From 13-2-20CM-68-14 sp035640035 (GTDB taxonomy: Bacteria > Actinomycetota > Thermoleophilia > Gaiellales > Gaiellaceae), in the NCBI GenBank assembly GCA_035640035.1, contig DASQWX010000169.1, forward strand, positions 1 through 5,552: DNA of 5,552 bases. The letters are read 5' to 3'. This document shows positions 1 through 5,552 of the stretch, in pieces. Made by a program: the position numbers and the translations under genes. Under the pieces are notes generated by a model. The model saw only the letters and a program-made list of their open reading frames with translations. It had not been told where the DNA came from and searched no databases. Positions within the stretch are counted from its first letter, which is position 1. Each line of letters starts with the position of its first letter.

Positions 1-678
1 ACAGCCGACATCGCCGCCGGCCTCGCGGCACGGCTCGATGCCGGGCTGAACTGGGATCTCGTCGACCTCGTCGAGGAAGAGGGGAAGCTCGTCGCCAAGC
101 GGCCGGCGCTCGACGACACCGTCTACGTCGACGTCGGCTGGAAAGGCGAGCCCCGGATTGCGCTGTTCCGAACCGGCACGTTCGACCCGGTCGAGAGCCC
201 TGCCGAGCCGAGCGTCGAGACCGTCGGCGTCGAGCTGGAGGACTTCTCCATGCAGGCGACGATGATCGAGCAGGCCCACGAGGAGAGCGAGGGCCCTTCG
301 ATCGAGGACGCCGACGTCATCGTGGCGGGCGGCCGCGGCCTCGGCGGGCCGGAGAACTTCGCCCTCGTCGAGGAGCTCGCGAAGGCGCTCGGCGGCGCGG
401 TCGCCGCGACTCGGGCCGTCGTCGACGCCGGCTGGTACCCGTACTCGACGCAGGTCGGCCAGACCGGCAAGACTGTCTCCCCCCGGCTCTATGTCGCGGT
501 CGGCATCTCCGGGGCGATCCAACACAAGGTGGGCATGCAGGGCTCGAACCTGATCGTCGCGATCAACAAGGACCCGAACGCGCCGATCTTCGAGTACGCC
601 GACCTCGGCGTCGTGGGCGACCTGCACGAGATCGTCCCGAAGCTGACCGAGCTCGTCCGGCAGCGCCGGGCCGCGTAA
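1..678 (+). CDS. etfA: Electron transfer flavoprotein subunit alpha (5' truncated)
   Basis: This is the C-terminal part of the ETF alpha subunit, which binds FAD and, with EtfB, carries electrons from acyl-CoA and other flavin dehydrogenases to ETF:quinone oxidoreductase in the cytoplasm. The frame is open from base 1 and ends in TAA, giving 225 visible residues. The family is usually about 315-325 residues, so roughly 90-100 N-terminal residues lie off the window. The FAD domain is clear: GGRGLGGPENF near residues 107-117, ATRAVVDAG (136-144, with the conserved Arg138), QVGQTGK (151-157), and VGISGAIQH (167-175), followed by INKDPNAPIFEYADLG. By similarity to human ETFA, the Arg, the QTG threonine and the SGAIQH serine and histidine contact the flavin. 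The internal ATG at 250 is not the start, because the homology runs unbroken upstream of it. The gene lies just before the ETF-QO gene on the same strand; etfB is expected upstream. The assignment is very secure. Confidence 0.96.
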   Translation, partial: TADIAAGLAARLDAGLNWDLVDLVEEEGKLVAKRPALDDTVYVDVGWKGEPRIALFRTGTFDPVESPAEPSVETVGVELEDFSMQATMIEQAHEESEGPSIEDADVIVAGGRGLGGPENFALVEELAKALGGAVAATRAVVDAGWYPYSTQVGQTGKTVSPRLYVAVGISGAIQHKVGMQGSNLIVAINKDPNAPIFEYADLGVVGDLHEIVPKLTELVRQRRAA

Positions 679-682
679 GGCG

Positions 683-698
683 TGTGATCTAAATCACG
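683..698. promoter_or_regulatory. Crp/GlxR-like palindromic operator candidate
   Basis: The sequence TGTGATCTAAATCACG contains the perfect inverted arms GTGAT/ATCAC (684-688 and 693-697) around CTAA. It matches the actinobacterial Crp/GlxR consensus TGTGANNTANNTCACA at every fixed position but the last. It is an AT-rich island in very GC-rich surroundings and fills most of the gap between etfA and ETF-QO. Its right edge is only 4 bases before the TTG start at 703. Binding there would more likely block than activate transcription. A single site with no downstream promoter evidence could also be chance, or a short RNA hairpin over the ribosome-binding region. Confidence 0.45.
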
Positions 699-702
699 AG
701 CG

Positions 703-2382
703 TTGGTTAAACCGTCCGAGTTCCCGCCGCCCTTCCACGTCTCTGAGGCGATCGCGCGACCGACCGATCCGGAGGACGACCGGATCGAGGTTGGCGTTGC
801 AATCGTCGGCGCGGGACCCGCCGGGCTTGCCTGCGCGATCCGGCTCGGACAGCTGCTCGAGGGCGCGCCCGATGTTGCCGACCGCCTCGGCGAGGTTCCG
901 GTCGCCGTGATCGAGAAAGGCAAGCAGCCGGGCTCGCACCTCCTCTCGGGTGCCGTGGTCAACCCCCGCGCCTTGCGGCGGCTCTTCGTCGGGCGAAAGC
1001 GGCTCGACGAGATGCCGTTCTACGGTCCTGTCGAGCAGGAGTCGGTCTACTTCCTCACACGGACGCGGGCGATGCGGATTCCGACGCCGCCGACGATGCG
1101 AAACCACGGCAACCGGCTCGCGTCGCTTTCAGAGCTCGGCCGCTGGCTCGCCGAGGAGGCCGAGCAGGACGGCGCGATGATCCTCCCCGAGACGGCGGCG
1201 ACGAAGCTCCTCGTCGACCACGGACGGGTCCGAGGAATCCGGACCGGCGACAAGGGCCGCGGCCGAAATGGCGAAGAGCTGGCGAACTTCGAGCCCGGTT
1301 CCGACGTCCTCGCCCGCGTCACCGTGCTGGCCGAAGGGACCCAGGGCCATCTCACCGGCGCGGCGATCGAGCGATTCGCCCTCGAGGGCGAGAACCCACA
1401 GGTCTGGGCGCTCGGCGTCAAGGAGGTGTGGCGCGTCGCGAGACCGCTGCGGCGGGTAATCCACACGATGGGCTGGCCGCTGCGTGGGGGCGCCAAATAC
1501 CGCGAGTTCGGCGGCTCGTTCATCTATCCGATGGGCGACGACGTGTTGACGCTCGGGATGGTCGTCGGCCTCGACTACCGCGACACCGAGATCTCTGTCC
1601 ACGACCTGCTCCAGGAGCTGAAGACGCACCCACTCGTCCGCAAGCTGCTCGAGGGCGGCGAACGAATCGCCTGGGGCGCGAAGACGATCCCGGAAGGCGG
1701 GTTCCTCTCGCTCCCGGGGCGGCTGCACGCGCCGGGCCTGCTGCTCTGCGGCGACGGGCCGGGCTTCGTCAACGTGCCTGCGCTCAAGGGGATCCACTAC
1801 GCGATCGAGACCGGCTCGCTCGCAGCCGAGGCCGCATTCGCGGCGCTTCAACGCGGCGAGGCGGTCGGGCGGCGCGAGGCGCTCGCCTCCTATGACGAGG
1901 CGGTCAAGCAAAGCTTCGTCTGGCGCGACCTCGAGCAGGTCCGGAACATGCGCCAGGCCTTCGGGCGCGGCTTCTGGCTGGGCGGCGCGCTCGCGGGCGC
2001 GATGACGGCGAGCCGCGGCAAGTTCCCGCCCGGGAATGCCCGAACCGAGCCCGATGCCGACCAGGAGCTGATGAGAACCGATCGCGCGCGCAGCTATCCC
2101 GCGCCTGACGGGAAGCTCACGTTCGACAAGCTGTCCTCGGTCTTCCTGAGTGGGAACAAGACCCGCGACGACGCGCCGAATCACATCCGCATCCAGACCG
2201 AGGTGCCGGTCGAGCTCGCGGAGATGTGGGCCCGACTCTGCCCGGCCCAGGTCTACGAGCCCAAGGACGGCGGGGTCGAGGTCACGGCGTCGAACTGCGT
2301 CCAGTGCGGCGCGATCACCGCGAAGGGCGGGCGCCTGACCCCGCCCGAAGGCGGTTCGGGCCCCGAGTACACGATCACTTGA
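703..2382 (+). CDS. Electron transfer flavoprotein:quinone oxidoreductase (ETF-QO/FixC-like)
   Basis: This enzyme takes electrons from reduced ETF through FAD and an Fe-S cluster and passes them to the membrane quinone pool. Its 559 residues match the usual bacterial length of about 550. The domains run as follows: Rossmann FAD motif GAGPAG (36-41) after a roughly 28-residue hydrophilic leader; GSHLLSGAVVNPRAL, the ETF-QO 'LSGA' block; LAEGTQGHLT; a second FAD/quinone block GDGPGFVNVPALKGIHYA (350-367); and a C-terminal ferredoxin-like domain with LCPAQVYE (Cys513), NCVQC (Cys532, Cys535) and PEGGSGPEY. The third cysteine of the normal CxxCxxC is Ile538, so one of the four usual cluster ligands is missing. 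The TTG at 703 is effectively forced: an in-frame TGA lies at 685, and no ATG, GTG or TTG occurs between 703 and the FAD motif. The Shine-Dalgarno is weak. It follows etfA by 24 bases and overlaps the convergent hydrolase gene by 8 bases at its 3' end. Family identity is secure; an intact 4Fe-4S cluster is not. Confidence 0.93.
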   Translation: MVKPSEFPPPFHVSEAIARPTDPEDDRIEVGVAIVGAGPAGLACAIRLGQLLEGAPDVADRLGEVPVAVIEKGKQPGSHLLSGAVVNPRALRRLFVGRKRLDEMPFYGPVEQESVYFLTRTRAMRIPTPPTMRNHGNRLASLSELGRWLAEEAEQDGAMILPETAATKLLVDHGRVRGIRTGDKGRGRNGEELANFEPGSDVLARVTVLAEGTQGHLTGAAIERFALEGENPQVWALGVKEVWRVARPLRRVIHTMGWPLRGGAKYREFGGSFIYPMGDDVLTLGMVVGLDYRDTEISVHDLLQELKTHPLVRKLLEGGERIAWGAKTIPEGGFLSLPGRLHAPGLLLCGDGPGFVNVPALKGIHYAIETGSLAAEAAFAALQRGEAVGRREALASYDEAVKQSFVWRDLEQVRNMRQAFGRGFWLGGALAGAMTASRGKFPPGNARTEPDADQELMRTDRARSYPAPDGKLTFDKLSSVFLSGNKTRDDAPNHIRIQTEVPVELAEMWARLCPAQVYEPKDGGVEVTASNCVQCGAITAKGGRLTPPEGGSGPEYTIT

Positions 2383-3676
2383 CCACCAGCGCCGGGCTGA
2401 AGGTGTTGTCGAGGAGGGACCAGATGCGGAACTCGGCGCCGCGGCCGGCGAAGACCTGCCGAGTGAAGAAGCCGCGGTAGCCGGTCACTCCGACGCTCCC
2501 GGTCGACACCCAGCGCCCGCGCCACCGGCGCTGGAGCAGGTACGGCTGCGGCCCTGAGCGTGGGCGGACTTGCCCCCAGAGCGTCGTGCGGGTGCCGCGG
2601 CGGCTGATCTCGGCGAGCGGCAGCATGAACGCGTAGAAGGACGGCTTCACGACCTCGGCCGCGGTGAAAAAACCGCTCGCCCAGCGGCCGACGACGGGCT
2701 CGTCGCGGATGAGGAAGTTGATCAAGAGGTCGACGCGCGGCGCCCGGTAGACGCGTCTCGCCGCCTCGGCGAGGTAACGCGCCTGGAGCGTCGGCGCGAC
2801 GCCGCGCCAGCGGTCAGGCGGATTCGTCTTGTACGCGTACTCGGTCAGCCAGACGTGTTTCGGCCCGAAGTTCCGCGTCACGTTCTTGAGCAGGCACTGG
2901 AGGCTGGCCATGGTCAGCCAACGCGTGCAAGGGAGCGTCTGCAAAGGCGTCTCCGGCCGGCCGCGACCGAACCAGCGAGGGTACGGGTGGTGCGAGTAGA
3001 CGTCGAACCGGGCTCCGGCGCGCCGCATGCCGTGCATGAACGCGACAGCCGAGAGGGCGGTCCTCGTCGCGCGCGGCGACGTCGCCCCGCCCGCGACGAC
3101 GTTTTTGCGGTTGGCCGCATGCAGAGCCGCGACGGCCGGGTTGAGCAGACGCTTGACGTAGAGGCGCGGCGAGTTCGGCTTCAGTCCGCCGACCTGGTTC
3201 GGCTCGTTCCAGATCTCCCACTTGTGCACCCACGGGTATCGAGTCGCCGCGGCCGTCGCGAACGACGCGAGCGCCGAGGGGCTCCTCGGCGCCGAGTTAG
3301 GCTTGTGTCCGCTGCTGGCCCAGGGAGGCGTGCCCCAGAAGGTCAGCACGACGTCGATTCCGTGCGCGTAGAGCCCGTCGAGGACCGCGTCCGGCGAGGA
3401 CCAGTCGTACGCCGGATCGTTCGGGTTTGCCGGCTTCCGCGGGCGATGCGGGGCGACGTGATCCCAGCGAAGCGTGTAGCGGACGACGTCGACGCCGAGG
3501 GTGTCGAGCGTCGTCAACCGCTCTTCGAGAGTGGACATCTTCGCGGTCCCGGCCTCGATCCAGGCGTCGTCCTGGATCCCGTACTGTGCCTTGGAGGACG
3601 CAGACGCCGAGACAGCCGTCGAAGCGACCACGATCGCGACCAGGGCGGCGGCGAGAGCACCGAGGCGGACCTTCAT
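2375..3676 (-). CDS. Secreted clan-A-like glycoside hydrolase ((beta/alpha)8 barrel) homologue
   Basis: This predicted exported protein of 433 residues resembles clan GH-A glycosidases such as GH39 and GH5 relatives; the substrate cannot be read from sequence. It starts with a signal peptide: basic MKVR, a hydrophobic core at about residues 6-22, and a likely cleavage after the A-S-A at 24-26. Barrel hallmarks follow in order: VVRYTLRWDHVAP (64-76), VVLTFWGTPPWA (109-120), WEIWNEPN (153-160, putative acid/base Glu158), VYSHHPYPR (226-234), and VWLTEYAY (275-282, putative nucleophile Glu279). Residues from about 362 to the end form a separate, probably beta-rich, C-terminal module with Trp/Arg-rich repeats ending in SPALVVK. 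I chose the ATG at 3676; a GTG two codons upstream (3682) is equally possible and neither has a clear Shine-Dalgarno. The gene opposes all its neighbours and has no partner in the window. The fold is likely; activity and specificity are inferred. Confidence 0.82.
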   Translation of the reverse strand: MKVRLGALAAALVAIVVASTAVSASASSKAQYGIQDDAWIEAGTAKMSTLEERLTTLDTLGVDVVRYTLRWDHVAPHRPRKPANPNDPAYDWSSPDAVLDGLYAHGIDVVLTFWGTPPWASSGHKPNSAPRSPSALASFATAAATRYPWVHKWEIWNEPNQVGGLKPNSPRLYVKRLLNPAVAALHAANRKNVVAGGATSPRATRTALSAVAFMHGMRRAGARFDVYSHHPYPRWFGRGRPETPLQTLPCTRWLTMASLQCLLKNVTRNFGPKHVWLTEYAYKTNPPDRWRGVAPTLQARYLAEAARRVYRAPRVDLLINFLIRDEPVVGRWASGFFTAAEVVKPSFYAFMLPLAEISRRGTRTTLWGQVRPRSGPQPYLLQRRWRGRWVSTGSVGVTGYRGFFTRQVFAGRGAEFRIWSLLDNTFSPALVVK

Positions 3677-3682
3677 GGTCAC

Positions 3683-3726
3683 TGGTTCGGAGTGAACCGG
3701 CGATTCCTGAAGGGTCCGTTAGCGAT
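3683..3726. promoter_or_regulatory. Short divergent 5' region between hydrolase and dehydratase genes
   Basis: Only about 44-50 bases separate the minus-strand hydrolase start from the plus-strand dehydratase start, so promoters for both must lie here or reach into the opposite coding region. I see no strong -35/-10 pair on either strand. On the minus strand there is a weak TACAAA at 3726-3731, with a poor -35 (TGGCGA) 17 bases away. The call rests on the divergent layout rather than on recognised promoter elements. Confidence 0.3.
3709..3714 (+). promoter_or_regulatory. Candidate ribosome-binding site for the TTG start at 3727
   Basis: GAAGGG is the best purine-rich Shine-Dalgarno-like stretch ahead of the dehydratase. 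It lies 12 bases before TTG 3727, somewhat longer than the ideal 5-9. It supports that start mainly because no other start codon fits the beginning of the homology. Confidence 0.35.
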
Positions 3727-4698
3727 TTGTACGGGCTAAGGTCGGCCATCGCCACCGAGGTCCTCACGCGCGCCGACGTCGTCGCTGCCCGCGAAGCGAT
3801 CGCCGGACGGGTTCACCGAACGCCGACCCTGACATCGGCGTCACTCCGGCGCGAGGTCGGCGCACCGGTCTATTTGAAGGCCGAGCTCCTCCAGCGAACC
3901 GGCTCCTTCAAGCCGCGGGGCGTCCTGAACAAGCTCGCCTCGCTCTCGGCCGAGGAGAAGAGCATGGGAGTGATCGGCATCTCGGCAGGCAACCACGCGC
4001 AGGCGCTCGCGTACGGGGCGGCGCTCGAAGGCGTCGATGCGCTGATCGTGATGTGGCAGGGGGTGAGCGAGCAGAAGCTCGAAGCCACGCAGAGCTACGG
4101 CGCCACGGTCGATCTCGAGGCAACCGATCCAGGTCAAGCGTTCGAGCGTCTCGACGAGCTCATGGACGAGTCCGGACGCACCCTGGTCCACCCGTTCGAC
4201 GATCCGCTGGTCATCGCGGGGCAGGGAACGGTGGGACTCGAGGTGAGCGAGGACGCACCGGATGCCGAGCTGATCGTCGTCCCCGTCGGCGGCGGCGGCC
4301 TCGTGTCCGGAATCGCAGTCGCGACCGATGCGCGGATCGTCGCGGTGGAGCCGGAGTCGTCGGCCGCTCTGCACGAAGCCCTCGAGGCAGGCACGCCGGT
4401 GACGATCACGCCGGAATCGATCGCCGACGGCCTGAACGCGCCGTTCGTCGGCACGAACGCGCTCGCAATCTGCGGCGGCCGCGTCGAGTCGGTGCTCGTG
4501 ACCGAGGAGGAGATCGAGGCGGGCTTCCGCTTTCTCTACACCCGGGCGAAGCTCGCCTGCGAGCCTGCCGGTGCGGCCGGCGTTGGAGCCCTGCTCGCCG
4601 GAAAAGTCCCGCTTGAACAGGCAAACGCCGTCGCCGTTGTCGTCTCTGGAGGCAACGTAGCCGCTGAGACCGCTGCTGCTATCCTGGCCCGGCGATGA
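3727..4698 (+). CDS. Threonine/serine dehydratase-type PLP enzyme (fold type II)
   Basis: Enzymes of this family deaminate L-threonine to 2-oxobutanoate or L-serine to pyruvate; close relatives are serine racemases. The 323 residues match the single-domain type, with no C-terminal ACT regulatory domain, so feedback control by isoleucine is not expected. Visible motifs are TGSFKPRG (58-65, Schiff-base Lys62), SAGNHAQ (86-92), the phosphate loop GGGGL (188-192) and SGGN (307-310). The segment between the phosphate loop and VEPE (residues 195-208) is about 5 residues shorter than in human serine racemase. Positions matching that enzyme's Mg-binding Ala/Asp look like Ser/Ala, which argues mildly against a Mg-dependent racemase. 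The frame stays open upstream to an ATG at 3427, but that part is Arg-rich, antisense to the hydrolase and unlike the family. TTG 3727 is therefore preferred, placing the conserved RADVVAAREAIAGRVHRTP at residues 15-33. The stop overlaps the rpmE start. Exact substrate is uncertain. Confidence 0.88.
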   Translation: MYGLRSAIATEVLTRADVVAAREAIAGRVHRTPTLTSASLRREVGAPVYLKAELLQRTGSFKPRGVLNKLASLSAEEKSMGVIGISAGNHAQALAYGAALEGVDALIVMWQGVSEQKLEATQSYGATVDLEATDPGQAFERLDELMDESGRTLVHPFDDPLVIAGQGTVGLEVSEDAPDAELIVVPVGGGGLVSGIAVATDARIVAVEPESSAALHEALEAGTPVTITPESIADGLNAPFVGTNALAICGGRVESVLVTEEEIEAGFRFLYTRAKLACEPAGAAGVGALLAGKVPLEQANAVAVVVSGGNVAAETAAAILARR

Positions 4699-4913
4699 AG
4701 CCCGGCATCCACCCCGAATACGTGTTGGCCACCGTGCACTGCGCGTGCGGGAACGAGTTCCAGACCCGCTCGACGAAGCCAGAACTGCACGTCGAGATCT
4801 GCTCGAACTGCCACCCGTTCTACACGGGGAAGCAGAAGCTCGTCGACACGGGCGGCCGGGTAGAGCGGTTCCAGCGCCGGCTCGAGCGGGCGCAGGCCGC
4901 CAGGTCTTCGTAA
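4695..4913 (+). CDS. rpmE: 50S ribosomal protein bL31, zinc-binding type
   Basis: bL31 is a small protein of the large ribosomal subunit that helps bridge it to the 30S subunit. The 72 residues fit the family, with the typical N-terminus MKPGIHPEY, the core CSNCHPFYTGKQK and TGGRVERFQRR. Four cysteines (Cys16, Cys18, Cys36, Cys39, as CxC plus CxxC) mark the zinc-containing C+ form. Many bacteria replace this form under zinc limitation with a cysteine-free paralogue controlled by Zur; none is visible here. The ATG overlaps the dehydratase stop as ATGA, so translation is probably coupled to that gene, and only a weak Shine-Dalgarno precedes it. DUF1385 follows after 10 bases. The assignment is secure. 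Confidence 0.97.
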   Translation: MKPGIHPEYVLATVHCACGNEFQTRSTKPELHVEICSNCHPFYTGKQKLVDTGGRVERFQRRLERAQAARSS

Positions 4914-4923
4914 CGGGGACGAG

Positions 4924-5552
4924 ATGAGCTCCCCGATCGGCGGGCAGGCCGTGCTCGAAGGAGTGATGATGCGCGGCCCCTCGAACTGGGCCGTGGCCGT
5001 TCGCAAGCCGGACGGCGACATCGCGCAGGTCTCGCGACCGATCGTCTCCCCGATGACGCGCCACTGGGCCCTGAGGTTGCCGATCGTCCGCGGTGTCGTT
5101 GCGCTCGGCGAGTCGCTCGCGATCTCGGCGAACTATGCGGCGCAGGAAGAAGGAGCGGACGAGGAGGTCTCGACCGAGCTGACCCGCGGCCAGCTGATCT
5201 TCGCCTTCGCGATCGCGATCGGCTTCGCGCTCCTTCTGTTCAAGGTCGGGCCCGCGCTGCTGACCGACTGGATCGGCATCGACGCCGGCTGGTTCGTGAT
5301 CGTCGAGGGCCTGATCCGGGTGACGATCTTCGTCCTCTACCTGTCTCTGATCTCGCTGCTTCCCGACCTGCGCCGCGTCTTCCAGTACCACGCCGCGGAG
5401 CACAAGGCGATCAATGCCTACGAGGCCGGGGAGGAGCTCGAGCCCGCCCGTGTGCAGCGGTTCTCCCTCATCCATCCCCGGTGCGGGACCGCGTTCCTGC
5501 TCTGGGTGATGGTGATCGCGATCTTCGTCTTCGCGTTCTTCGGCCGTCCCGC
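4924..5552 (+). CDS. DUF1385 (YqhQ-like) membrane protein, 3' truncated
   Basis: The reading frame is open from ATG 4924 to the window edge, giving 209 residues of a protein usually about 300 long. It belongs to the DUF1385 family (Bacillus YqhQ), conserved membrane proteins with no firmly established biochemical role. Family signatures are IGGQAVLEGVMMRGP (5-19), LPIVRG (52-57), QYHAAEHKAINAYE (154-167) and HPRCGTAF (184-191). The His/Glu/Cys residues in the last two blocks could bind metal, which is inference. Hydrophobic spans at about 91-113, 122-146 and 190-206 are probable membrane helices; the acidic stretch at 73-86 lies before the first. GGGGA (4915-4919) sits 4 bases before the ATG as a short-spaced ribosome-binding site. 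The gene follows rpmE by 10 bases and is almost certainly cotranscribed. In many Gram-positives prfA and prmC come next, so they may lie just beyond the window. Confidence 0.93.
   Translation, partial: MSSPIGGQAVLEGVMMRGPSNWAVAVRKPDGDIAQVSRPIVSPMTRHWALRLPIVRGVVALGESLAISANYAAQEEGADEEVSTELTRGQLIFAFAIAIGFALLLFKVGPALLTDWIGIDAGWFVIVEGLIRVTIFVLYLSLISLLPDLRRVFQYHAAEHKAINAYEAGEELEPARVQRFSLIHPRCGTAFLLWVMVIAIFVFAFFGRP

Noticed and set aside
1129..2184. 351-codon open frame on the minus strand inside ETF-QO
   Set aside because: A shadow of the strongly conserved ETF-QO frame; composition is biased and no motif is seen.
2661..2676. GCGGT-GAAAAA-ACCGC hairpin with a run of six A/T
   Set aside because: It resembles a small hairpin or slippery run but lies in the middle of the hydrolase coding sequence (Gly-Phe-Phe-Thr), the frame continues normally, and the stem is only 5 bp.
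3427..3726. N-terminal extension of the dehydratase from ATG 3427
   Set aside because: The 100 extra residues are Arg/Ser-rich, unlike any PLP-enzyme N-terminus, and overlap the 5' coding region of the hydrolase on the other strand.
2570..3739. 389-codon open frame on the plus strand
   Set aside because: It is antisense to the hydrolase, which has a signal peptide and catalytic motifs. The translated product is Arg/Val/Asp-rich low complexity with no family resemblance.
3737..3742. TAAGGT as a -10 element for the dehydratase
   Set aside because: There is no -35 match at the right spacing, and it would put the transcript start downstream of the only plausible start codon.
3841..5475. 544-codon open frame on the minus strand
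   Set aside because: It runs antisense across the dehydratase, rpmE and DUF1385, all clear homologues. Its product is Arg/Asp-rich with no recognisable motif, which is expected of shadow frames in high-GC DNA.

Overview
The window comes from a GC-rich bacterium. Third codon positions are almost all G or C, and two of the five genes whose start lies inside the window use TTG starts. A zinc-type rpmE followed directly by a DUF1385 (YqhQ-like) membrane protein gene, next to an EtfA/ETF-QO pair, best fits a high-GC Gram-positive lineage (Actinomycetota, perhaps Thermoleophilia). That placement is an inference; no rRNA or other marker is present to settle it.

Layout, left to right. (1) Positions 1-678, plus strand: the C-terminal 225 codons of the electron transfer flavoprotein alpha subunit (etfA), cut by the window edge. 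(2) After a 24-base gap holding a Crp/GlxR-type palindrome, 703-2382, plus strand: an ETF:quinone oxidoreductase. Together these move electrons from flavin dehydrogenases (such as acyl-CoA dehydrogenases) through ETF to the membrane quinone pool. The iron-sulfur site of the oxidoreductase lacks one of its four usual cysteines. (3) 2375-3676, minus strand: a secreted clan-A-like (beta/alpha)8 glycoside hydrolase homologue, convergent with the oxidoreductase and overlapping its 3' end by 8 bases. (4) From a short divergent gap, 3727-4698, plus strand: a PLP-dependent threonine/serine dehydratase-type enzyme. (5) 4695-4913: rpmE (ribosomal protein bL31), overlapping the dehydratase stop as ATGA. 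(6) 4924 to the window end: a DUF1385 membrane protein, truncated by the edge.

There are two functional blocks. The left one is a respiratory electron-transfer unit (etfA plus ETF-QO, with etfB expected upstream). The right one is a tightly packed plus-strand operon (dehydratase, rpmE, DUF1385), probably continuing into translation genes such as prfA as in many Gram-positives. The minus-strand secreted hydrolase sits between them as an apparent accessory gene. Coding density is very high: no non-coding stretch exceeds about 50 bases, and I see no RNA genes, mobile elements, CRISPR arrays or convincing intrinsic terminators. I found no evidence for a wholly new system. The observations most worth following up are the altered Fe-S ligand set in the ETF:quinone oxidoreductase and the palindrome placed directly in front of its TTG start.
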